NCBI GenBank assembly: GCA_021639365.1
Contig: JAJXHK010000042.1
Location: 3,569-16,896 of the forward strand
DNA: 13,328 bases
DNA from: Collinsella aerofaciens
GTDB taxonomy: Bacteria > Actinomycetota > Coriobacteriia > Coriobacteriales > Coriobacteriaceae
Reading direction: 5' to 3'
This document shows, one piece after another, positions 6,697-13,287 of this stretch. The notes below the pieces were generated by a model. That model was not told the DNA's origin and did not search any database. It saw nothing but the letters and a program-made list of their open reading frames with translations. Position 1 is the first letter of the stretch. Every line of letters begins with the position of its first letter. The position numbers and the translations under genes are program-made.

Positions 6697-7269
6697 ATGT
6701 CTCAGAACACCACCGCCACCCAGCCCCGCACCGTCCAGACCGCCGACCGCGGCAAACTCGACGTCCGCGCTCTCGTCCTGCTCGCCATCCTGCTCGCCGC
6801 CGGCTTCATCCTCAACTTCACCGTCGGCAAGGCCATCTCGGGCATCTCGGGCGGCATGATCAGCCCCGAGTTCATCATCTCAGCCTTCTGCCTCACCATC
6901 CTGGTCGTTCGCCCCAACATCGGCCAGGCGCTCGTCATTGGCCTCATCTCGGCTGCCGTGATCCAGATCACCACCACTTCGCCGTTCGTCGATTTTGCCG
7001 CCGAGGGCATCGCCGCCATGCTCATGGCCGGCATCGTCAACGCCGCCGGCAAGGACGGTCAGGTCAAGCCCGCAATCGCCATTGTCGCAACCTTCCTGAC
7101 CACCTTTGTCTCCGGCGTCATCTTCATGGTCATCAAGATGGCCATGCTCGGCGTGGTCGGCGAGCTCGCCGCCGCCATGTTGCCCGTCGTCGCCATGACC
7201 GCCGTCTTTAACGCCATTCTGGTCGGCGCCCTCTATCTGCCCATCCAGAAGGCCCTTAGGCTCAACTAA
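6697..7269 (+). CDS. ECF transporter substrate-binding (S) component, probably tryptophan-related
   Basis: This 190-residue protein has about 20 hydrophilic N-terminal residues, then five or six membrane segments (roughly 27-45, 58-75, 78-96, 105-120, 130-155, 162-182). This is the size and pattern of S components of energy-coupling factor vitamin/amino-acid importers. S components diverge too much for the ligand to be read from motifs. The substrate call rests on the Trp-codon attenuator directly upstream, so it is inference: tryptophan or a derivative, in the manner of TrpP-type transporters. AAAGGA precedes the ATG at good distance. The fused ATPase and EcfT genes follow on the same strand, making a complete dedicated ECF transporter. 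An alternative would be a YkoE-like thiamine-precursor S component, since those also use a fused double ATPase, but the leader argues against it. Confidence 0.8.
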   Translation: MSQNTTATQPRTVQTADRGKLDVRALVLLAILLAAGFILNFTVGKAISGISGGMISPEFIISAFCLTILVVRPNIGQALVIGLISAAVIQITTTSPFVDFAAEGIAAMLMAGIVNAAGKDGQVKPAIAIVATFLTTFVSGVIFMVIKMAMLGVVGELAAAMLPVVAMTAVFNAILVGALYLPIQKALRLN

Positions 7270-7275
7270 CCCGCT

Positions 7276-7376
7276 CGGCTTTACGAGCCACCCCATCTTG
7301 GCGTTCATTCGACGCTCGCGTACCCAAGTACGCTTCGCTCCTCTTTCGCGCCAACCTGGGGCCCCTCGTAAAGCCG
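7276..7376. repeat. 101-base imperfect palindrome (possible dispersed intergenic repeat)
   Basis: The outer arms CGGCTTTACGAG (7276-7287) and its exact inverse (7365-7376) enclose further matched arms: CCCCA/TGGGG (7291-7295, 7357-7361), TTGGCG/CGCCAA (7298-7303, 7349-7354) and GCGTAC/GTACGC (7318-7323, 7328-7333, loop CCAA). Such multi-step foldback structure without coding potential is typical of dispersed palindromic elements. No T-run follows, so it is not a standard terminator and the operon may read through. Confidence 0.7.
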
Positions 7377-7395
7377 TCTCCGTGCTTCACCACCA

Positions 7396-7461
7396 AAGAC
7401 CGTCCCAAACAACGAGCTTTTTTGGGACGGTCTTAAACAACTGGTCATTTAAGACTGTCCC
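7396..7461. repeat. Three-armed alternating inverted repeat before the ATPase gene
   Basis: Arm A (7396-7409, AAGACCGTCCCAAA) is the exact inverse of arm B (7421-7434). The shifted arm B (7424-7437, GGGACGGTCTTAAA) is also the inverse of arm C (7448-7461, TTTAAGACTGTCCC), with one wobble. B can therefore pair with A or with C, not both. Arm C ends 11 bases before the ATPase ribosome-binding site. Confidence 0.75.
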
Positions 7462-7482
7462 CAATGACTATGAAAGGTATCC

Positions 7483-9234
7483 ATGGAAACGATCATCAAC
7501 GTCGACGATGTCTCGTTCTCCTATGGCACGCAGACCGAGCAGGCGCTCAGCCACATCTCGCTCAGCGTGAACAAGGGAGATTTCATCGGCATCATCGGGC
7601 CCTCGGGCGCCGGCAAGTCCACGCTTGCCGCCTGCCTGTCGGGTGCCGTGCCCCACCACTACACCGGCACGTTCTTTGGGTCCGTCATGGTTGACGGCCA
7701 CGACACCTGCGAGGTCTCGCTGACCGACGTGTCGCAAATCGTCGGCAGTGTGCTGCAGGATATCGACACGCAGATGGTCGCCTCGGTCGTCGAGGACGAG
7801 ATGCTCTTTGGCCTCGAGAACTTTGGCGTTCCCCACGACCAGATCGAGCGGCGCGTGAGCGAAACGCTCGAGACCGTCGGCATCAGCGACCTGCGCGACC
7901 GCGAGATCGCCACCCTCTCGGGCGGACAGAAGCAAAAGGTAGCCATCGCCGCCATCCTCGCCATGCGTCCGCGCGTCTTGGTTCTCGACGAGCCCACCGC
8001 GGCACTCGACCCCGCTAGCTCCACGTTGGTCTTCGAGACGCTGCGTGAGGCAAACCGCGCACTTGGAATCACCATCGTCGTCGTTGAGCAAAAGGTCGCC
8101 CTGCTCTCGGAGTACTGCAACCGCGTGCTCGTGCTCAACCATGGCGAAATTGCGCTGCAGGGCGAGCCACACGAGGTCTTCGCGCATACCGACGAGCTCC
8201 GTGCCATCGGCGTCGACTGCCCTCGCGTCACGCGTATCTTCAATAGCCTCCAAACCGATGGCCTGGTAAGCGGTACCCCCTGCTTGGATGTCGATGAGGC
8301 TGAGCGCCTGATTTCGGGCATCGTCGACCCCGCACACGCGGCCATCGAAGCCCAGGCACCCGCCGGTTCCCCGCATGCACCGTCGTTGCGTCCTCATGCC
8401 AAGGACGCCGAACCCGTACTCACCTTCGACCATGTTGAGTTTGCCTACCCCAATGGCGGCGCCGCCGTACACGACCTTAGCCTGACGCTCTATCCTGGCG
8501 AGCTCGTGGGCATCGTCGGCCAAAACGGCGCCGGCAAGACCACGCTCACCAAACTGCTCACGGGCCTGCTTAAGCCCGCCTCGGGCAGCGTGCGCGTCAC
8601 GGGACTGGATACCGCAGCCGTTCCCACGAGCCGCATCGCTCGCGAGGTCGCGACCCTCTTCCAAAACCCTGACCGTCAGATCTGCAAGGACACCGTGCTC
8701 GACGAGGTCGCCTTTGGCTTGGAGCTTGGCGGCATGGACCGTGCCGAGGCTCTGCGTCGTGCCCAACTCGTCATCGACCGCTTTGGCCTGCCTGCCGATG
8801 AGGCACCGTTCTCGCTTTCGCGCGGTCAGCGACAAATGGTGGCGCTTGCCTCCGTCGTAGTGGTTGAGCCCAAGATCGTCGTGCTCGACGAGCCCACGAG
8901 CGGCCTTGATTACCGCGAGTGCATGACCGTCATGGAAACGGTGCGCACCATGGCCGAGCGCGGTTGCGCCGTTATCATGGTCTGCCACGATATGGAAGTC
9001 GTCTCGGATTTTGCCGAGCGCATTGTGGTAATGGCCGACGGTCGCATCCTCGACCGCGGCCGCACGCACGAGCTATTCTCGAACATCGATCTCATGCGGC
9101 GTGCCTACGTGGAGCCTCCCCAGGTTATTGAACTCTCGCGCCGTCTGGCATCTTCCGTCTCGCCCGCTTTTGCGCAGGTGAGCGAGGTCACCGATGTCGT
9201 TCGAATTACCAAGGAGATGGTCCACCGTGGTTAA
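7483..9234 (+). CDS. Fused ECF transporter ATPase (two nucleotide-binding domains)
   Basis: This 583-residue protein joins the two ATPase subunits of an ECF importer (EcfA and EcfA') into one chain; ATP hydrolysis drives the tilting of the S component. NBD1 shows Walker A GPSGAGKST (39-47), signature LSGGQ (145-149) and Walker B VLVLDE (165-170). NBD2 shows Walker A GQNGAGKTT (346-354), the ECF-type FQNPDRQ segment, signature LSRGQ (445-449), Walker B IVVLDE (465-470) and switch histidine His502. In NBD1 the switch-histidine position reads Gln203 (VVVEQK), and NBD2's signature carries Arg for Gly. A poorly conserved linker lies between about residues 235 and 305. AAAGG precedes the ATG. The EcfT start codon overlaps this gene's 3' end. 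Fused double ATPases are also known from YkoD-type systems. Confidence 0.93.
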   Translation: METIINVDDVSFSYGTQTEQALSHISLSVNKGDFIGIIGPSGAGKSTLAACLSGAVPHHYTGTFFGSVMVDGHDTCEVSLTDVSQIVGSVLQDIDTQMVASVVEDEMLFGLENFGVPHDQIERRVSETLETVGISDLRDREIATLSGGQKQKVAIAAILAMRPRVLVLDEPTAALDPASSTLVFETLREANRALGITIVVVEQKVALLSEYCNRVLVLNHGEIALQGEPHEVFAHTDELRAIGVDCPRVTRIFNSLQTDGLVSGTPCLDVDEAERLISGIVDPAHAAIEAQAPAGSPHAPSLRPHAKDAEPVLTFDHVEFAYPNGGAAVHDLSLTLYPGELVGIVGQNGAGKTTLTKLLTGLLKPASGSVRVTGLDTAAVPTSRIAREVATLFQNPDRQICKDTVLDEVAFGLELGGMDRAEALRRAQLVIDRFGLPADEAPFSLSRGQRQMVALASVVVVEPKIVVLDEPTSGLDYRECMTVMETVRTMAERGCAVIMVCHDMEVVSDFAERIVVMADGRILDRGRTHELFSNIDLMRRAYVEPPQVIELSRRLASSVSPAFAQVSEVTDVVRITKEMVHRG

Positions 9235-9973
9235 CGTCATCGACTACATGCCGGGCGATACGCTGCTGCATCGCCTGAATCCCGTCGTCAAACTGGGTCT
9301 CGCCGCCGCCATCATCGTCGGCATCTTCTTGTCCGACACCTACGTGGCGCTGCTGGGCTTTTTGGCACTCACCCTTGCGCTGGGCGCCTATGCCGGCGTC
9401 GTCGACCGTCTGTTCTCGCTGCTCAAGTTGCTGATCCCGCTCGCGCTTATCATGCTGGTGCTCCAGCTGGCCTTTATGCGCGATGGCAACGTGGTGTGGG
9501 GCTTTATCACCGACACGGGCCTCATCACAGGATCGAAGGCCTGTCTGCGCCTACTGGGTGTGGCGTTACCACTCATCCTCATGCTCATGGTGACCAAGCT
9601 CAACGACCTTGCCAACGCCTGCGTCGAGGTGCTGCACGTGCCGTATCGCTATGCCTTCACCTTTACCACGGCGCTGCGCTTTGTGCCGGTGTTTGGTCAG
9701 GAGATGAACGCCATCATGGAGGCGCAGACCGCACGCGGCGTCGAGTACGACACCAAGAACCCCATCAAGAAGCTTAAGCTCATGCTGCCACTGTGCGTGC
9801 CACTGCTCATCTCGAGCGTGGGCAAGACCGATGCCACAGCCTTGGCGGCAGAACAGCGCGGCTTCTATCTGCGTACGCGCGCCAGCTCGTACAAGCGCTA
9901 TCCCATCAAGGGTCTGGACATCGCCGTGCTCATCGTCAGCATCGCCCTCATCGCCATCGGCTTCCTGTTCTAG
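9227..9973 (+). CDS. ECF transporter transmembrane T component (EcfT/CbiQ family)
   Basis: EcfT is the membrane scaffold joining the ATPases to the S component. The 248-residue reading starts at a GTG overlapping the ATPase stop by eight bases, with AAGGAG (9211-9216) upstream. An in-frame ATG at 9194 would begin deeper inside the ATPase gene and lacks a good ribosome-binding site. The N-terminus (YMPGDTLLHRLNPVVKL) is typical of the family. Hydrophobic spans follow at about 22-62, 68-85, 108-125 and the C-terminus. The two cytoplasmic coupling-helix motifs that contact the ATPases appear as ARG at 169-171 (QTARGVEYD) and QRG at 210-212 (AEQRGFYL); the second departs slightly from Ala-Arg-Gly. 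Overlap with the ATPase gene implies translational coupling. Confidence 0.93.
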   Translation: MVNVIDYMPGDTLLHRLNPVVKLGLAAAIIVGIFLSDTYVALLGFLALTLALGAYAGVVDRLFSLLKLLIPLALIMLVLQLAFMRDGNVVWGFITDTGLITGSKACLRLLGVALPLILMLMVTKLNDLANACVEVLHVPYRYAFTFTTALRFVPVFGQEMNAIMEAQTARGVEYDTKNPIKKLKLMLPLCVPLLISSVGKTDATALAAEQRGFYLRTRASSYKRYPIKGLDIAVLIVSIALIAIGFLF

Positions 9974-10002
9974 TTCACCACCGACAGCAACCGCCCAACG
10001 CA

Positions 10003-10039
10003 AAAGGCCTCAGCTCGCACCAAACGAGCCGAGGCCTTT
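10003..10039. terminator. Bidirectional terminator between convergent ecfT and racemase genes
   Basis: AAAGGCCTC-a-GCTCG (10003-10017) pairs with CGAGC-c-GAGGCCTTT (10025-10039), with one mismatch and a 7-base loop. The plus strand ends in TTTA and the minus strand in TTTTG, so it can serve both converging transcripts. Confidence 0.75.
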
Positions 10040-10098
10040 ACTGTTTCACCAGATAAAACCTACCAAAATTAACTTGTCCCTTTTTGACAGGTCGAAAG

Positions 10099-10845
10099 CT
10101 AGAGGCGGTAGGGGGCGCCGCTGCGGATGATGGATTCGCGCACCAGGACATCCATGGCGTCGAGGGTGATCTCGGGCATCTCTCGGTACTTCTGTAGCAC
10201 CGAGAGCTCGGTGCAGGCCAGAATGACGCGGTCGCAGCCGCTACGGGCGAACTCCCACATCACGCGGTCGAACTTATCCATATCGGGCTCACGTCCGGCC
10301 TTCACATCATCGTAGATAAGCGACATCACATCGTTCTGACGTTTCTCGCTGGGATAGACGACCTCAACACCCGCAGCCTCGCATTCGCGGCCGTAGACGC
10401 CCGCGCCCACGGTTCCATCGGTGCCCATGATGCCAATCTTGTGCACCGGCTCGGCCGGCATACTCAGGTTGGGGTCGAACTCGCACTCCCCCATCACCGC
10501 ACCCGCAAGGGCATAGCGCACCGACTCACGCGGCATGTGGATAATCGGCACCTTCGTAAACGACTGGATCTGGTCGTAGAAGTAGTGTGACGTGTTGCAG
10601 GGAATGGCAATGTGCGCGCAGCCCAGCGACTCGAGTGCCTGGGCACACTCTTTCATGGTCGCCAGCAGCTTGGCATGCTCGCCGGTCTTAATGGCCAGCG
10701 TGCGGTCGGGCATGGTCGACTTGGAGAGCACCACCATGTCGATATGTTCCTGATCGCAGGCAGCAGCCGTGTGGCGCACCACCTGGTCGTAGTAATACGA
10801 CGTGGCCTCGGCGCCCATGCCGCCGATAACTCCCAGCTTTTCCAT
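10099..10845 (-). CDS. Aspartate/glutamate racemase family protein (probable aspartate racemase)
   Basis: This 248-residue enzyme belongs to the Asp/Glu racemase family, PLP-independent enzymes that interconvert L- and D-amino acids with two cysteines. The start LGVIGGMGAEATSYYYDQV is typical of aspartate racemases. Both catalytic cysteines are visible: Cys83 in IPCNTSHYF and Cys211 in LACTELSVL. The length is in the normal range. The ATG at 10845 follows AAGGAGG at ideal spacing; an upstream in-frame start at 10929 would run through the hairpin and palindrome and is rejected. The neighbour upstream on the same strand is an ATP-grasp ligase resembling D-aspartate ligases, which points to D-aspartate as the product. 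Glutamate racemase (MurI) is less likely given the N-terminal sequence. TATGAT at 10887-10882 (minus strand) may give it its own promoter. Confidence 0.88.
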   Translation of the reverse strand: MEKLGVIGGMGAEATSYYYDQVVRHTAAACDQEHIDMVVLSKSTMPDRTLAIKTGEHAKLLATMKECAQALESLGCAHIAIPCNTSHYFYDQIQSFTKVPIIHMPRESVRYALAGAVMGECEFDPNLSMPAEPVHKIGIMGTDGTVGAGVYGRECEAAGVEVVYPSEKRQNDVMSLIYDDVKAGREPDMDKFDRVMWEFARSGCDRVILACTELSVLQKYREMPEITLDAMDVLVRESIIRSGAPYRL

Positions 10846-10867
10846 CGCCGCCTCCTTGGTGACGCTT

Positions 10868-10887
10868 GCGCAATTGCGCGTATCATA
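10868..10887 (-). promoter_or_regulatory. Candidate promoter with operator palindrome for the racemase gene
   Basis: On the minus strand TATGAT (10887-10882) is followed after two bases by the perfect 12-bp palindrome GCGCAATTGCGC (10879-10868). A transcript starting from this -10 would begin inside the palindrome, a typical repressor-site position. The Shine-Dalgarno sequence of the racemase follows about ten bases later. No -35 is recognised because the preceding hairpin occupies that stretch. Confidence 0.45.
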
Positions 10888-10890
10888 CCC

Positions 10891-10920
10891 GCGCCCGCCC
10901 GATGTAAACCGGACGGGCGC
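10891..10920 (-). terminator. Strong hairpin between ligase and racemase genes
   Basis: An 11-bp stem (10891-10901 with 10910-10920, one G-T wobble) with an 8-base loop lies nine bases after the ligase stop codon. No T-run follows on the minus strand. It could be a partial terminator or an mRNA end that sets different levels for ligase and racemase. Confidence 0.5.
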
Positions 10921-10929
10921 CGCACTCAT

Positions 10930-12186
10930 CTACTTGTAATACGTCTTGAACAGCTTAAAGTGACGCAGCTTGGTGTGCCACATGCGCAGCCAGCGGTTAA
11001 AGACAAAGTCGCCCTTCATAAACGAAGGGTCGGCGCCCTTGCCTTCCTTGTCCAGGCGATGCACCTTAGCGCGCAGCTCAGGATCCTTGACGTACTTGTC
11101 GACGACGCCCATGGGGACGACCATCCACAGTGCCTCGTCCTGCGCCGTCACAAACTCCGGCTCAAACGGGCGGTTGAACACATACTCGTCCACCACATAC
11201 TTGGCAACGTTAAAGCCGCTGTTAGTGACATAGTAGTTGCTGCGACCTTGGCGCGTGTTGAAATCGAAGAACTTAAACGAGCCGTCGCGCTCGTCGTACT
11301 TAACGTCAAAGTTGGAATAGCCCACAAAGTGAAGGTCCTCGAGCAACTTGCGCACGCCGCCCATGAGCTCGTCATTGGGCTCGGTGATGATACAGGCGTG
11401 GTTGCCGACACCGTGAGGCTGATGCTCCTCGAGCAGCACGTGACCCAGGCACATCATGCGCACCTTGCCGTTGCGGTCGGAATAACTGGTGAGCACGCGC
11501 ATGTACTCGTCGTTGCCGGGCACGCGATCCTGCAAGATCAGGTCGTCGGTGTAGCCGCTGGCATACGAGTCGCGAATGACCTGTTCCAGCTCGGCACGGT
11601 CGGCAATCTCATAAGCCTTTTTCTGGCCCTCGAACTCGTGCTGCCACCACATGATGCCGTCGGAAGGCTTCAGGATCATCGGATAAGGGAAGTCGATCTG
11701 GTCGAGCACTTCGGCAGGCGCCTCGCCTTGCGCGTTGAGCATCGCCATGGTGAAGGTAAAGGTATGCGGATAGGGCACGCCATGCTTCTCGCACAGCTCG
11801 TAGAAGATCTCCTTCTTCTGACACTGCTCAAGCATGCTATAGGGAGCGTAAGGCGCGACGATATTATCCGCCAACTCATGGGCATCCTTGGCCTGAGCCA
11901 CGAGGGCAACATAGTTATCGCCACAGCCCACAAGGACAATCGTCTTATCGGCATGCGCTTGGGCAATGCCGTTGACGGTCCTGAGCATCACGGGCATGGT
12001 ATCGATATCCACGTTGGGCGTGTAGTCGATAATCTGGCTGCGGTACGCGGGACCCGTCTGGTACTTGCCAAAGACCAGACTCTTGACCTGGTACTCCTCG
12101 TAGAAGGCGCGCGCCACCGAATAGGCGTTGATGTCGCCACCGAGCAGCACGGGAATGAACTCGCGCTCTGTAAACTGCAATGCCAT
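10930..12186 (-). CDS. ATP-grasp ligase, probable D-aspartate ligase (peptidoglycan cross-bridge)
   Basis: This 418-residue ATP-grasp protein resembles D-aspartate ligases (AslA of Enterococcus faecium), which attach D-Asp through its beta-carboxylate to the epsilon-amino group of residue 3 of UDP-MurNAc-pentapeptide. The N-terminus (FIPVLLGGDINAYSVARAFYEEYQVKS) is characteristic. ATP-binding elements are ILKPSDG (171-177), the GNDEYMRVL stretch (224-232) and the metal-binding segment FDFNTRQGRS (308-316). The protein is cytoplasmic, with no membrane segment. The ATG at 12186 has AGGAAG six bases upstream. The racemase downstream on the same strand could supply D-aspartate. The exact substrate is inferred from family resemblance and context; another carboxylate-amine ligase activity remains possible. 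TAGAAT at 12248-12243 is a candidate -10. Confidence 0.75.
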   Translation of the reverse strand: MALQFTEREFIPVLLGGDINAYSVARAFYEEYQVKSLVFGKYQTGPAYRSQIIDYTPNVDIDTMPVMLRTVNGIAQAHADKTIVLVGCGDNYVALVAQAKDAHELADNIVAPYAPYSMLEQCQKKEIFYELCEKHGVPYPHTFTFTMAMLNAQGEAPAEVLDQIDFPYPMILKPSDGIMWWQHEFEGQKKAYEIADRAELEQVIRDSYASGYTDDLILQDRVPGNDEYMRVLTSYSDRNGKVRMMCLGHVLLEEHQPHGVGNHACIITEPNDELMGGVRKLLEDLHFVGYSNFDVKYDERDGSFKFFDFNTRQGRSNYYVTNSGFNVAKYVVDEYVFNRPFEPEFVTAQDEALWMVVPMGVVDKYVKDPELRAKVHRLDKEGKGADPSFMKGDFVFNRWLRMWHTKLRHFKLFKTYYK

Positions 12187-12242
12187 GGAAACTTCCTATC
12201 ACGAACTGCCCACACAACGGGCGGTCTTTGCGCAACTGATTT

Positions 12243-12272
12243 ATTCTAGCGTGCCAAACCGCCGGCGCCCAA
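12243..12272 (-). promoter_or_regulatory. Candidate promoter of the ligase/racemase genes
   Basis: On the minus strand TTGGGC lies 18 bases before TAGAAT (12248-12243), about 57 bases upstream of the ligase ATG. The -10 matches consensus at five of six positions. Confidence 0.4.
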
Positions 12273-12350
12273 AGCTCCACCGTATCTATGGCAATCGACG
12301 CAATCGTCCAGCACGAAGGCCAGTACGAGGACGGTGCTCACCGTTGTATG

Positions 12351-12382
12351 ACAATGGGCAATGAACCTACCATTGTTGTAGG
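12351..12382 (+). promoter_or_regulatory. Overlapping small inverted repeats upstream of the MOSC gene
   Basis: ACAATGG (12351-12357) is inverted as CCATTGT (12370-12376), and CCTAC (12366-12370) as GTAGG (12378-12382). The two stems share a base and exclude each other. They lie about 40-70 bases before the GTG start, so they could be an operator or leader structure. A TTGACA at 12393-12398 is too close to the start to be its -35. No promoter can be assigned with confidence here, and no molybdenum-cofactor riboswitch is recognised. Confidence 0.3.
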
Positions 12383-12420
12383 ATTCAGCGTATTGACATC
12401 CTCAAACGAAAGGCGCGCAC

Positions 12421-13053
12421 GTGCCCCAAGACCATCCGACCGATAACCCCATCCTCAATGCCGCGAAACGCGAGCTGGCGGGACGCGCACAGACGGCCGT
12501 TCCCCTACGCACGGCAAACGATGCCTACGACAGGCCCGCCCGCATCGTCTCGATCAACACGTCGGCACACAAGGGCACGCGCAAGTCGCCCGTCGCCGAT
12601 GGACACGACACCGTTATAGAGCAATTTGGCCTCATCTCCGACGCACACGCCGGGCATTGGCACCGCCAGGTTTCCTTTTTAGCTGCAGAGTCCATCCAGA
12701 CGGCGCAGGAGCGCGGGCTCGATGTGCACGAGGGTGACTTTGGGGAGAATTTCACCACGCAAGGCATCAATCTACTCTCGCTCCCCTTGGGCACGCAGCT
12801 CAAGCTTGGCAGCGAGGTGCTTGTTGAAATCAGCCAAATCGGCAAGGTCTGCCACACACGCTGTGCCATCTACTATCTCGCCGGCGACTGCATCTTTCCC
12901 CACGAGGGCGTTTTTGGCGTGGTACTAAAGGGCGGAGAGGTCCATATCGGCGACGACATCCAGGTGGTCAAGTTCGGCGACGGCACTTGCTCGTTCACCC
13001 CTGCCGAGGCCCTCGAGGAGATTGAGCAGGCTCGACAGGAGGGCACGCTGTAG
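12421..13053 (+). CDS. MOSC domain-containing protein with N-terminal extension
   Basis: This 210-residue protein has a single MOSC domain, the fold of molybdenum-cofactor sulfurase C-termini and YiiM-type proteins; the domain is proposed to handle sulfur or molybdenum-cofactor-linked reactions. The domain begins near residue 41 (RIVSINTSAHKGTRKSPV). It includes GLISDAHAGHWHRQVSFLA, then GDFGENFTTQGI, then the cysteine-bearing IGKVCHTRCAIY (Cys144, Cys148) and GDCIFPHEGVFG (Cys157), and ends in KGGEVHIGDDI. The first 40 residues precede the usual start of the domain and have no motif I know. The GTG is the only start, since TGA lies in frame at 12394-12396, and GAAAGG precedes it seven bases away. 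The gene stands alone here, divergent from the ligase. No molybdenum-cofactor gene is in view. Confidence 0.88.
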   Translation: MPQDHPTDNPILNAAKRELAGRAQTAVPLRTANDAYDRPARIVSINTSAHKGTRKSPVADGHDTVIEQFGLISDAHAGHWHRQVSFLAAESIQTAQERGLDVHEGDFGENFTTQGINLLSLPLGTQLKLGSEVLVEISQIGKVCHTRCAIYYLAGDCIFPHEGVFGVVLKGGEVHIGDDIQVVKFGDGTCSFTPAEALEEIEQARQEGTL

Positions 13054-13287
13054 TTGTAAAACCCCACGTTGAGATAGCTTTTACAGCCCAAAACACCTCT
13101 CAAACAGGGCTCTGTAACGTTAAAGTTGAACTCTATGGTTTCTCAACAATTCATCATAACTGCAGGTCAAAGCCAAAGCCTCAAGTTCAACTTGACCCTT
13201 TGGAACCTTTAAGGTTCAAGTTGAGGTCGAAAGCAGTAGTAGAATACCGTTCGAACCATAACCTACGATTGATTGCAGAGGGACTGG
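13054..13287. other. Non-coding gap with inverted GTTCAACTT-type repeats
   Basis: The gap is more AT-rich than the genes. TGTAAAA near 13055-13061 is inverted as TTTTACA at 13079-13085, but the loop is long. TCAACTTGA (13187-13195) is inverted as TCAAGTTGA (13216-13224), extended by CC/GG after one mismatch. A related AAAGTTGAAC occurs near 13124. TAGAAT (13240-13245) is a possible -10 for the ORF beginning at 13288. I see no gene in this stretch. Confidence 0.5.

Noticed and set aside
7276..7461. CRISPR-like array
   Set aside because: The repeats are inverted and of unequal length, with no regular spacers and no cas genes nearby.
7468..9069. 533-codon minus-strand open frame opposite the fused ATPase
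   Set aside because: The plus strand has two complete sets of ABC motifs. The antisense product is His/Asp/Gly-rich with no domain.
10612..12249. 545-codon plus-strand open frame opposite racemase and ligase
   Set aside because: It runs across two recognisable enzymes and their intergenic gap, and its product is a low-complexity His/Val/Leu shadow.
12393..12398. Perfect TTGACA hexamer before the MOSC gene
   Set aside because: It lies only 22 bases before the GTG start, so a matching -10 would fall at or beyond the start codon.
12288..12446. 52-codon plus-strand ORF beginning MAIDAIVQHEGQYEDG upstream of and overlapping the MOSC start
   Set aside because: Codon choice looks passable but there is no ribosome-binding site, it overlaps the MOSC gene in another frame and it ends in an Arg-rich tail.
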